From NCBI RefSeq assembly GCF_002933815.1, contig NZ_BEYR01000002.1, positions 558,001 through 622,000 of the forward strand: a stretch of 64,000 bases of DNA, given 5' to 3'. The translations under genes and the position numbers were made by a program. The notes under the pieces were generated by a model, which worked only from the letters and a program-made list of their open reading frames with translations, had not been told where the DNA came from and searched no databases. Each line of letters opens with the position of its first letter. The stretch's first letter is position 1. Source of the stretch: Sphingobacterium sp. HMA12. GTDB lineage: Bacteria; Bacteroidota; Bacteroidia; Sphingobacteriales; Sphingobacteriaceae. Below, one piece after another: positions 17,209 to 25,476 of this stretch.

Positions 17209-18987
17209 ATGAAAATCAACTACTTCAATATACTTTTATGTGCGGGCTTACTGTTGAATTCCTGCTCCCTTGATGAATATAATCCCTCCGGGGTCACCGT
17301 GGATAAAGTGGCGGAAAACAAGGCCGGTTTCGACAAACTGATCAATAGCTGTTACTTTGATCTGCCACGTTACTTCTACGGCCGGAACTTCTTGCTCGTT
17401 ACCGAGGGGGGGACTGATTTATGGACGGCTGATCTCAATTCGAATAACAACCAAAATTATTTAAAATATGCTTCCGGTGGCTCCATGTCCATCGACATGG
17501 CCAAAGACTACTGGAATGGTGCTTATGATGCCATCAATTACTGTAATATCGTCATCGGCAGGGTGGATCAGGTCAAAGATTTCTCCAGTGAACAGGAAAA
17601 ACTAGAGAAAGTTTCCGAAGCTTACTTTTTAAGAGGATTGTATTATTTCCATCTGGTGGAACAATTTGGCCCTTGTCCGCTTAACCTCACGGAAACAGCT
17701 TCAGCCAATACGGCCGCCATACGTACACCTGTGCTGGAAATTTATGAAAAATGCATCCTGCCTGACCTGCGGTATGCCGCAGAACACTTGCCCGTAGGGC
17801 CAACAGAAGCTGGACGGCCAAGCCAAAAGGCCGCATTGGGACTATTGGCCAAGGCCTGTTTGCAGACAAAAGAATATAATACCAACCAATATTTGGAAGA
17901 AGCGTTGCTGGCGGCAAAGAAATTGATTGATAACCAGGCGGGCTACAATGTACGCCTGTACGCCTCCTTTATAGACAATTTTAATGCGGCAAATAACAAG
18001 AAAAACGCCGAAGCACTTTACCAGATTCCTTACTCGCAGGAGTATGGATCTACCAATGTATACGATCACAACAATGATTTTAAGCGTTTTTACTGTACAC
18101 CGACGACCTTTGGCGCCATACAGCTTGCCGGCTTTCAGACCGAAGTAGGGCGTTGGTCCGGCGGAACATTTATGCCGAGCAAATACCTGCTTGATGTATT
18201 CAAAAATAGCGATAACACCTTAGATCCCCGTTATGGTGTTTCATTCCAGACACAGTGGACCTCCAATGCCAATTACAGCTGGAGCAGAGATGCTGTTGTG
18301 CAGTTTGACCGTGATGAAAATGCTGTCGCCGTCGGGGCTAACCTTCCCAAAGGAAGTCTAGCGATTAAAATAGCCCGTAGTGGGGAAACCGGCTATGCTG
18401 AAGAGAAAAAGACCCAATTTCAACAGCATTATATCTGGCTTGACCTCGAAGATGTCTATGGATCGGATAATAAAGTCAAAATGAAATTTACACGGACAAA
18501 CCAGCAGCCGGGACAGGTGGACAATCCATTCATCGGTTTTTATCCATCTCTGGTGAAATTCAATTCCGGATCGTTAATCAGTCCGAAGGCAAACAATTTT
18601 ACCAGCGACGCCTATGCTACTGTCATGCGTCTGGGAGAGGTATACCTGATTGCTGCTGAAGCTTCCTTTCATTTGAACGGCGCCAATGCCACAGCCGTCA
18701 ATTACATCAATGTATTACGCGACCGTGTCGGGGCCAGACAGATTACAGCTGCAGATTTTACGGCCCAGTTTATACTCGATGAGCGCGCCCGTGAATTATG
18801 TGGTGAGTATACACGTTGGTATGACCTGAAAAGAATGGGCAAATTGAACCGCTCTTATCTGATGGCGGTCAACCCCGATGTAGGACAGTATTTTAAAGAT
18901 GGCGTACATGGTCTTCGACCTATTCCGCAGGGACAGATGGATGCTGTCAGCAATCCTGGCGAATTTGTCCAGAATAATGGCTATTAA
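17209..18987 (+). CDS. susD: SusD/RagB-family glycan-binding lipoprotein
   Basis: 592 residues. The lipoprotein signal ends at Cys19 (LLNSC), followed by SLDEY, acidic residues like the Bacteroidota surface-export signal. SusD hallmarks include the helical TPR-like region with FLRGLYYFHLVEQFGPCPL, SQKAALGLLAKA, and the C-terminal RagB/SusD block RARELCGEYTRWYDLKRMGKL split around residues 525-550. It forms the lid over the SusC barrel and binds the incoming oligosaccharide at the cell surface. It is separated from susC by 12 nt. Substrate specificity cannot be read from the sequence. Confidence 0.95.
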   Translation: MKINYFNILLCAGLLLNSCSLDEYNPSGVTVDKVAENKAGFDKLINSCYFDLPRYFYGRNFLLVTEGGTDLWTADLNSNNNQNYLKYASGGSMSIDMAKDYWNGAYDAINYCNIVIGRVDQVKDFSSEQEKLEKVSEAYFLRGLYYFHLVEQFGPCPLNLTETASANTAAIRTPVLEIYEKCILPDLRYAAEHLPVGPTEAGRPSQKAALGLLAKACLQTKEYNTNQYLEEALLAAKKLIDNQAGYNVRLYASFIDNFNAANNKKNAEALYQIPYSQEYGSTNVYDHNNDFKRFYCTPTTFGAIQLAGFQTEVGRWSGGTFMPSKYLLDVFKNSDNTLDPRYGVSFQTQWTSNANYSWSRDAVVQFDRDENAVAVGANLPKGSLAIKIARSGETGYAEEKKTQFQQHYIWLDLEDVYGSDNKVKMKFTRTNQQPGQVDNPFIGFYPSLVKFNSGSLISPKANNFTSDAYATVMRLGEVYLIAAEASFHLNGANATAVNYINVLRDRVGARQITAADFTAQFILDERARELCGEYTRWYDLKRMGKLNRSYLMAVNPDVGQYFKDGVHGLRPIPQGQMDAVSNPGEFVQNNGY

Positions 18988-19128
18988 TAGCCCTATGTAG
19001 CAGATGGATGAACAGATGGTAGCGCGTTATTGTGTGAACTCGCTCTTCCATGGTCATTAAGCAAAAAAATGTGCGTGTTTTAGCCTATTACAGGACTTAA
19101 ACAGGCATGCCACAAAAATCATTAACAG

Positions 19129-21636
19129 ATGAAGCAGATCGTTCTCATATCGGTTTTTATAATGTTTTCGCTTTGGGCATTTTCAGCCCAGTGCGGAGAA
19201 ATCTATGTGGGTAAACAAAGTAAAAAGGAGCAACGGGACGGCAGCTCCGAAGCGCCGTTTTCGAATTTGGAAGATGCCTTACGCGAGGCGAGAGAATGGC
19301 GGCGATTACAGGATCCAAGAATGCAGCATGGTATCACAATCTGGGTTCGGGATGCTGTCTATGCACCCGCCCAGACCATTTTGATTCGGCCAGAGGACAG
19401 CGGTACAGCCCAAAGCCCAACCCGAATTAAAGCCGAAGGTCGAAACGCGGTCTTTTCAGGTGGGATTTCTGTTACAGACTGGCGGCTAGCAAAAAGCGAA
19501 AAACGACTGGATCCTGCTATTGCCAAGCATATTATGGTGGCCGATGCACCACAGGCCGGTGGAAAATACTTTCCTTTCCGTCAATTATGGGTCGGCTCCC
19601 GGAAGGCAGTTCGGGCAGAAAGTCATGACGATGCCCATCTGCCCCGGATCATCAATTGGGATTTTAATAAACAGGCGGCAATTATCCCCAATGTGTTGCC
19701 AAAAGCATTCAGCTACAAACCCGGTATGGAATTTTTTATCCATCAATGGTGGGCTGTAGCGCAGCTCCGCATTCGTGATGCGATCGTCACAAAAGATAGT
19801 ATCACCTTACTTTTTCACGAACCGGAAGGGAAAATCCAGAATGAGCATCCCTGGCCTAAACCCTGGTTGTCGAAGGAACATGGCAACTCGGCATTTCGCC
19901 TGGTCAACGCACTTGAATTTTTGGATCAGCCGGGAGAATGGTTTTTGGATGAAGAAAGCCATAAAGTCTATTATTACAAAAGACCGGACGAAAATTTGGA
20001 GCAGTTACAGGTCATAGCTCCTTATTTGGAAACAATTCTGACCATGCAGGGGACTTTAGAAGTACCTGTACGTCATGTATATATCGAGGGACTGCAATTT
20101 CAGCACAGTTCCTGGTTAAGACCACACAATTACGGACATGTCGCCTTGCAGGCGGGAATGTATTTTTTGGATGCGTATAAACTGGCCAAACCAGGTACCC
20201 GGGACAAAGCGGGACTGGAAAATCAGGCCTGGTTGGGCCGCCCACAGGCGGCAATTACACTTAGCCACACAGCCTTTACCCGTATTTCAGCTTGTCGGTT
20301 TTCCCATTTGGCAGCCACCGGCATTGATTATCGGCAGGGCAACCTGAAGGATAGTCTAATTGGAAATCTATTTCAGGATATCGGCGGATCGGGCGTACTG
20401 CTTGGTCAGTTTTCAGATGAGCAGGTTGAAGCACATTTGCCTTTTCAGCCCAGCGACGGGCGGATCTTGACAGACGGTGTTGTGGTCAGTAACAATCTAA
20501 TCCAGGATATTGGGAATGAAGATTGGGGAACAGTGGGGATTGGCGCCGGATTTGTCCGCAATGTATCCATTCTGCACAACGAACTGCTGGATCTTCCGTA
20601 TACAGGTATCAGCCTGGGCTGGGGCTGGACACCTACAGTCAATGCTATGCGTAATAATCGTGTTTTCAAAAATAAGATCACACGTTATGGCAAATACATG
20701 TATGATGTAGCTGGTATCTACACCTTATCGGCGCAACCCGGAACAAAAATTCAGGAAAATTATATCGATAGCATCTATATGTCACCTTATGCCCATATTC
20801 CGGATCATTGGTTTTATCTCTACACCGATGAAGGTTCGGCCTATATGAATGTCAGCAACAATTGGTTTCCTACGAACAAGATCCTGAAAAATGCGAATGG
20901 TCCAGGCGTGGAATGGCATGACAATGGGCCTGACGCCGCTGCTGAAGTGCCCCAGCAAGCCGGTATCCAATCCAGGTACCTGGAGCTGTTGAAAGCAAAA
21001 AAGCCATGGGTAGCAACGGACAGGATCAACAGTTATGTGCCATTTACAAAGCCTGTGTTTTTCCAGATCCACAATGTGAAAATGCAGCTTGAAATGGCTG
21101 AAATAAAAGATTTTTTTGCTCGACAAGGCGCTGATAGCAGTCAGGTATATCGCTGGAAGGATTATATCCTGCTCATGACAGATGATGAGATCGGAAAGAA
21201 AATATCGAGTGCCTGGATAGCCAATTATCCGGCAATTCCCCATAAGTTGTTTAATGACCTTTTTTACACATTCGATCGCAGCAGCTGTGGCGGAAAAGTG
21301 AAAGATACCGATTTTGTGCTGCTCACCGCGCAGCTGGTAGACGATAAGTCCAAGCAGGAGGCCTATTACAACGCGCATAAAACACAATTTAAAGAATGGC
21401 CCGAGGTTGCGGCAGGTTTCTGTAAAGCAGGATTTGACGAAGTACTCGTCTATCGCAATGGACGCCAGCTTATGTTATATATTTCTTTTCCAAAAGGTCA
21501 GGATTTTAAAACAATCGATCAGCTGACAACGAAGGGTAATCCACGGGTTATAGAGTGGAACAAACTCATGGGATCCTATCAGGAAGGCATTCCCGGAACC
21601 GAAAAAGATGAAACATGGATTTTTTATAAACAGTAG
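19129..21636 (+). CDS. secreted beta-helix protein fused to L-rhamnose mutarotase domain
   Basis: 835 residues with an export signal ending FSAQ. Residues about 25-640 form a right-handed parallel beta-helix of the kind seen in GH141-like and related pectin-active proteins (IYVGKQ, GGISVTDW, FRQLWVGSRKAVRAES, then many GNLFQDIGGSGVLLG-type turns). Residues about 725-835 match the L-rhamnose mutarotase (RhaM) family. Tyr746 and His750 reproduce the spacing of Tyr18 and His22 of E. coli RhaM; EWPEV matches its IWPEL and EWNKLM its RWWKYM. RhaM interconverts alpha and beta anomers of free L-rhamnose. No separate rhaM occurs in the rhamnose operon. The fusion suggests release and anomer conversion of rhamnose outside the cytoplasm. 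The helix's own enzymatic activity is unproven. Confidence 0.8.
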   Translation: MKQIVLISVFIMFSLWAFSAQCGEIYVGKQSKKEQRDGSSEAPFSNLEDALREAREWRRLQDPRMQHGITIWVRDAVYAPAQTILIRPEDSGTAQSPTRIKAEGRNAVFSGGISVTDWRLAKSEKRLDPAIAKHIMVADAPQAGGKYFPFRQLWVGSRKAVRAESHDDAHLPRIINWDFNKQAAIIPNVLPKAFSYKPGMEFFIHQWWAVAQLRIRDAIVTKDSITLLFHEPEGKIQNEHPWPKPWLSKEHGNSAFRLVNALEFLDQPGEWFLDEESHKVYYYKRPDENLEQLQVIAPYLETILTMQGTLEVPVRHVYIEGLQFQHSSWLRPHNYGHVALQAGMYFLDAYKLAKPGTRDKAGLENQAWLGRPQAAITLSHTAFTRISACRFSHLAATGIDYRQGNLKDSLIGNLFQDIGGSGVLLGQFSDEQVEAHLPFQPSDGRILTDGVVVSNNLIQDIGNEDWGTVGIGAGFVRNVSILHNELLDLPYTGISLGWGWTPTVNAMRNNRVFKNKITRYGKYMYDVAGIYTLSAQPGTKIQENYIDSIYMSPYAHIPDHWFYLYTDEGSAYMNVSNNWFPTNKILKNANGPGVEWHDNGPDAAAEVPQQAGIQSRYLELLKAKKPWVATDRINSYVPFTKPVFFQIHNVKMQLEMAEIKDFFARQGADSSQVYRWKDYILLMTDDEIGKKISSAWIANYPAIPHKLFNDLFYTFDRSSCGGKVKDTDFVLLTAQLVDDKSKQEAYYNAHKTQFKEWPEVAAGFCKAGFDEVLVYRNGRQLMLYISFPKGQDFKTIDQLTTKGNPRVIEWNKLMGSYQEGIPGTEKDETWIFYKQ

Positions 21637-21637
21637 A

Positions 21638-22732
21638 ATGGAAAATATACAGCACTTAAAATTAGGAATTTTAGGATTAGGTGAGGGCCGTAGCACCATG
21701 TCCGCAGCATTGCAAAGCCCATATATCGAATTGGTCAAAATCTGTGACCTGAATGAAGAACTTGGGCGCAAGCGTATGAAAGAATTTGATTTTCATACGT
21801 ATACCAATGACTATCAGGTGATGCTCAATGACAAAAGTATTGAAGCCATTGCCATTTATACGCCCGATCATCTTCACGCACAGCATATACGGCTGGCGCT
21901 GGCACACGATAAGCATGTGATCTGCACCAAACCATTTATTGACAACCTGGCCGATGCCAACGATTTGTTGGAACTAGCGGCACAAAAAAACAAACGTGTA
22001 TTTGTCGGACAGAGCTCCCGTTTTTTTGAACCGGTGAAGAAACAGCGGGCAGATTTTGAAGCCGGACTGATCGGGGATTTAATTACGATCGAAGGGTATT
22101 ATCATGCTGATCACCGCTGGTTTCTGGAGAAGCCTTGGTCTTTACAGTCTTCTTTCAAATGGCTTTATGGCGGTCTGAGCCATCCGGTTGATTTTATCCG
22201 CTGGTACCTCCCCAATATTGAAGAGGTGATGGGCTATGGTATGTTGAGTGCCAATGGTAAAAAAGGCGGTCTTCAAAATGCAGATACCATGCACTTTATT
22301 TTCAAGGCCGAAGATGGGCGTATAGCTCGTGTAAGTGGGGCTTATACCGGCCCTGTACAACCCGTCACACGAGATAGCGAGATGAGCTGTATTCTTCGGG
22401 GCACCGAAGGAGCGAGCCAGGCCGACTATATGGACCTCCGTTATGCGATTACCGATAAAACAGGTGAAGAACGTATGCTGACATGGGAGCATAAACTAAA
22501 GCATTACTTCCGTTTCGAAGGAAAAAGCCATCATGCAGGTGAATATCAAAATTACCTGGAGCACTTTGCCAAGGCCATCCGTACTGGAGAGGAAGCCTTC
22601 CCAGATATGAAAGAGGGTATAGGTACGATAGCCTTATTGCAAGCCATGGATGAATCATTGACAACCGGAAAACCTGTACAGCCGAAAGCGCTACTGGAGA
22701 GGTATGGTGTCGATTTGAGCTTGGGACGATGA
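21638..22732 (+). CDS. Gfo/Idh/MocA-family oxidoreductase
   Basis: The ATG at 21638 lies 1 nt after the previous stop and gives 364 residues without signal peptide; the ATG at 21608 inside the previous gene is unlikely. The N-terminal Rossmann domain has GILGLGEGRS for NAD(P) binding, and CTKP takes the place of the usual EKP, keeping the catalytic-site Lys. The C-terminal alpha/beta domain has GGLSHPVDFIRWYL, the region that supplies the family's Asp/His active-site residues. Members oxidise or epimerise sugars, inositols and their derivatives in the cytoplasm. It overlaps the following symporter gene by ATGA, so both probably handle the same imported compound. The substrate is unknown. Confidence 0.88.
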   Translation: MENIQHLKLGILGLGEGRSTMSAALQSPYIELVKICDLNEELGRKRMKEFDFHTYTNDYQVMLNDKSIEAIAIYTPDHLHAQHIRLALAHDKHVICTKPFIDNLADANDLLELAAQKNKRVFVGQSSRFFEPVKKQRADFEAGLIGDLITIEGYYHADHRWFLEKPWSLQSSFKWLYGGLSHPVDFIRWYLPNIEEVMGYGMLSANGKKGGLQNADTMHFIFKAEDGRIARVSGAYTGPVQPVTRDSEMSCILRGTEGASQADYMDLRYAITDKTGEERMLTWEHKLKHYFRFEGKSHHAGEYQNYLEHFAKAIRTGEEAFPDMKEGIGTIALLQAMDESLTTGKPVQPKALLERYGVDLSLGR

Positions 22733-24309
22733 ACAGTATCTTAGCTAAATTAACCATTTATGACTACTGCATTGTCGTGGTCTATCTGTTGGTATTATTG
22801 GCGATCGGGCTCTTGTCATCCCGTAAAAAAGCAGAAGGGGCAGAGCACTTCCTGGCCGGTAAGTCCTTAAGCTGGTATAGCATTGGATTCAATATGTGGG
22901 CGACCAATGTCGGGCCATCCATGTTGCTGGCTTTTGCGACGGTGGGGTATACAACGGGCATCGTGGCGGTCAATTTTGACTGGTATGCCTTTATCTACCT
23001 ATTCCTATTGGCGTTGGTATTTGCACCACGCTATATTGCCACCGGGGTACGCACGCTGCCCGAATTTATGGGCAAGCGGTTTGGACCAAATACACAGACT
23101 ATCCTGGCTTGGTACTCTTTGGTGAAAATGCTGATTTCCTGGCTTTCACTCGGACTATTTGCTGGTGGATTTTTGGTACGCCAGATTTTGGGAATACCGA
23201 TGTGGCAATCCGTTACTGTATTGGTTGCCCTGGCCGGACTGTTTGCTTATACAGGTGGATTAAGGACCGTTGCTAAAATCAATATCTTTCAGATGATCTT
23301 GCTGATCGCCGTGTCGGCCTTTCTCACTTTCCTGGGACTTTCCAAAATCGGTGGTATAAGTTCTTTAATGCAACAGACTCCCGACAATTATTGGTCGTTG
23401 ATCAGACCGGCAAGTGATCCAGATTATCCCTGGTATGCCATTGCTTTAGGCTATCCGGTGGCAGCGATCGCTTTTTTCTGTACGGATCAAGCCATGGTAC
23501 AATCAGTTTTGGGTGCAAAGAATCTCGAACAGGGGCAACTGGGAATTAACTTTATCGCTTGGCTCAAGATACTTTCCTTGCCGCTGTTTATCCTCACCGG
23601 TATCATCTGTTCGGTTTTATTTCCGGGACTTAAAGACCCATCACTTGCTTATATGACGATGGTGACCAACCTGTTTCCTACAGGCCTGAATGGATTGGTA
23701 ATCGTGGTGTTAATTGCTGTATTGGTGGGCACCATTGGTTCGTCGCTTAATTCTTTGAGTACTGTTTTCACCATGGACATATATCTCAAGCATATTCGGC
23801 CAGATGCAACCAATAAGCAAATCACCCAGATAGGACGTTATACGGTCATCATCGGCTGTCTAGCTTCAGTTTTCGTCGCCCTGGCGATTGATCAAATTAA
23901 AGGGCTCAATCTTTTCGATGTATTTCAGTCTATTCTCGGATTTATTGCGCCACCTTTAGCTGTTGCTTTTCTAATGGCCGTGTTGTGGAAAAGAACCAAT
24001 CGAGCAGCAATCAATACGATTTTGACTTTTGGTGCGGTACTGAGCCTGGGGACAGGTGTATGTTATCTCTGGATTTTCCCAAAAGATGTTTATGCCTTTT
24101 GGCCGCACTATCTGATGCTATCCTTTAGTCTATTTATGCTGCTACTTATTATTGGAATAGGCCTAGCATACTGGGTACCCAAGTCGGTTTATGAAATGGA
24201 ACATAGGGATATGTACGATATCACTGTGGAGAAACCAAGTGGCCGCGTCAAGACTGCCTGGGCAATGTTATTTGTGGTTATGCTATTATTATATATTTAT
24301 TTTAAATAG
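22729..24309 (+). CDS. sodium:solute symporter (SSS family)
   Basis: 526 residues with about 13-14 hydrophobic segments. The N-terminal pattern DYCIVVVYLLVLLAIGLL, then EHFLAGKSLSWYSIGFNMWATN and GPSMLLAFATVGY, is typical of the SSS family (SGLT/PutP fold), in particular the subgroup used for sugars and uronates in Bacteroidota loci. It should import a monosaccharide or acid across the inner membrane with sodium. The start overlaps the Gfo/Idh/MocA stop as ATGA. The gene ends 6 nt from the convergent stop of the IclR gene, with no terminator between them. Family is confident; substrate is inferred only from context. Confidence 0.9.
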   Translation: MNSILAKLTIYDYCIVVVYLLVLLAIGLLSSRKKAEGAEHFLAGKSLSWYSIGFNMWATNVGPSMLLAFATVGYTTGIVAVNFDWYAFIYLFLLALVFAPRYIATGVRTLPEFMGKRFGPNTQTILAWYSLVKMLISWLSLGLFAGGFLVRQILGIPMWQSVTVLVALAGLFAYTGGLRTVAKINIFQMILLIAVSAFLTFLGLSKIGGISSLMQQTPDNYWSLIRPASDPDYPWYAIALGYPVAAIAFFCTDQAMVQSVLGAKNLEQGQLGINFIAWLKILSLPLFILTGIICSVLFPGLKDPSLAYMTMVTNLFPTGLNGLVIVVLIAVLVGTIGSSLNSLSTVFTMDIYLKHIRPDATNKQITQIGRYTVIIGCLASVFVALAIDQIKGLNLFDVFQSILGFIAPPLAVAFLMAVLWKRTNRAAINTILTFGAVLSLGTGVCYLWIFPKDVYAFWPHYLMLSFSLFMLLLIIGIGLAYWVPKSVYEMEHRDMYDITVEKPSGRVKTAWAMLFVVMLLLYIYFK

Positions 24310-24315
24310 CCTCTG

Positions 24316-25092
24316 TCAAGTTAATCCTAGATTGGATTCAATTTGTGATCTGCATTTTTTTAAACTTTCAACAATAGTTTCGGTGGGCATATTCTGCCCA
24401 ATTTGACGTCGAACGAGCTTTGAAACCGTGAGGCAGGCGATGATGCCTGTTTCGCTGGTTCCGATGGGAACAGAAATATCGATGATGCCTTCCGCGTATG
24501 CGCTGGGCATCTCATAAAAACCTTTGCGTTTGATATCGGCTAGGTCGCTATCAAATTGCAGACGTTCTGCTTTCTTCAAACTGCGGTAATAGGGATCGGC
24601 TTCTAAAATGGTCTTTCTTTTTTTAGCCTCGGAAAAACTTAAAAGGAGCTTACCAGACGCGGTCTGGGACGTGTTGTAGAGGTTGCCTTCCTCAATCATG
24701 ATGCTGATGGGCGAGGAACCTCTGGCGTAAGCGATGACCATTACCTGATTGTCGTAAATAACACAGAGGTGACAGGGGTCTTTGATTTCGTTGGACGTAT
24801 CCTGCATCGGTAGTAATGAAGTTGCCCGTAGTTTCTCTACAAAGGAATGCCGGTGCGAAAGATAGTATAGCTTCAGTGAAAGCGAATATTTAGATGAAAT
24901 TGGATCACGATGAATGTACCCGTTGGATTCCAGTGATGCAAGCATGCGATAGATTTCATTGGGACTTCGGTGCAAGCCCAAGGCGATCTCGGATTGGGAT
25001 TGTGCTGTTGGTTGTAAGGCCAGAAATTCAAGAATCTGCAATCCTTTTTCGAGCGCTGGTGCTTTATATTTATCGGAGCTATTTGCTATCAT
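24316..25092 (-). CDS. IclR-family transcriptional regulator
   Basis: 258 residues. The N-terminal winged helix (about 10-75) includes ALEKGLQILEFLA, QSEIALGLHRSPNEIYRMLASL and a wing, the standard IclR layout. The C-terminal ligand-binding domain (about 85-250) ends with GIIDISVPIGTSETGIIACLTVS. IclR proteins bind palindromic operators and respond to small acids; KdgR of pectin degradation belongs to this family. It is transcribed away from the CoA-transferase operon across a 384-base spacer with two inverted repeats, so it most likely controls that operon and itself. It is convergent with the symporter gene. The ligand is unknown; an intermediate of the neighbouring pathway is a reasonable guess. 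Confidence 0.92.
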   Translation of the reverse strand: MIANSSDKYKAPALEKGLQILEFLALQPTAQSQSEIALGLHRSPNEIYRMLASLESNGYIHRDPISSKYSLSLKLYYLSHRHSFVEKLRATSLLPMQDTSNEIKDPCHLCVIYDNQVMVIAYARGSSPISIMIEEGNLYNTSQTASGKLLLSFSEAKKRKTILEADPYYRSLKKAERLQFDSDLADIKRKGFYEMPSAYAEGIIDISVPIGTSETGIIACLTVSKLVRRQIGQNMPTETIVESLKKCRSQIESNLGLT

Positions 25093-25180
25093 AATATGTT
25101 TTTTCTTACAAATGATCGGGCTAAAGATAGAAAAAGTATTTATGAGTTTTTAGCTTCTCAAAAAAGCATGTTAAATTTTT

Positions 25181-25211
25181 ATATTCAAATATTGTATTTA
25201 TATTTGAATAT
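25181..25211. promoter_or_regulatory. 31-bp palindrome, candidate IclR operator
   Basis: Two perfect 11-bp arms, ATATTCAAATA (25181-25191) and its exact reverse complement TATTTGAATAT (25201-25211), are separated by 9 bp. The arm centres are 20 bp apart, about two helical turns, as expected for a dimer of winged-helix dimers or one bent site. It lies 89 bp upstream of the iclR start. Assignment to this regulator is inference from position and from the palindromic operators known for the family. Confidence 0.55.
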
Positions 25212-25307
25212 TATAAACCGCTTTTCCTTTGGGAAAAAGCATTAGAAGGGAAAAGATTATAAACAATAATATCAATAATTAAATACAGGACTGTTCCGCT
25301 TAGGCTA

Positions 25308-25431
25308 TATTATCAAGCCTGAATAGCGAAACGAAATAGGATAAAATAGCCGTGGCTCCAATGCTATATTTTGCCGTTTTAAAGGCGGTATAGGTAAATA
25401 GACCTTGATAATAAGATGATAGATACATTTG
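25308..25431 (+). promoter_or_regulatory. split inverted repeat and promoter of the operon
   Basis: TATTATCAAG (25308-25317) and its perfect reverse complement CTTGATAATA (25404-25413) are 86 bp apart. The second arm overlaps the position expected for a -33 element. TACATTTG (25424-25431) exactly fits the Bacteroidota -7 consensus TAnnTTTG, giving a start near 25438 and a leader of about 40 nt before the first gene. The TTG at 25405-25407 is only 16 bp from it, shorter than usual, which could reflect regulated strength. A looped operator or a structured leader are both possible. Confidence 0.45.
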
Positions 25432-25476
25432 TTCTGTTTTTCGACAAGACAACATAAATTAATAAATGAATACACA

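Larger units (their letters stand above)
25093..25476. other. divergent control region, iclR / CoA-transferase operon
   Basis: This 384-base spacer contains no convincing gene. It holds a 31-bp palindrome next to iclR, a split 10-bp inverted repeat, a promoter-like TACATTTG and a short AGGCT/AGCCT hairpin (25302-25306 with 25316-25320). It is strongly AT-rich compared with the flanking genes. A structured 5' leader upstream of the operon cannot be excluded. Confidence 0.6.

Noticed and set aside
14080..18987. SusC/SusD as siderophore or peptide import pair
   Set aside because: The surrounding CAZymes on the same strand make glycan import far more likely.
20782..21387. 201-codon antisense frame within the beta-helix/mutarotase gene
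   Set aside because: It mirrors a strongly conserved coding region and shows no independent domain.
24310..24315. Frameshifted or missing gene between symporter and iclR
   Set aside because: The two genes are convergent and only 6 bp apart; both are full length.
25306..25476. Known riboswitch in the operon leader
   Set aside because: Short self-complementary segments exist, but I recognise no known aptamer, and the likely start site at about 25438 leaves too short a leader.
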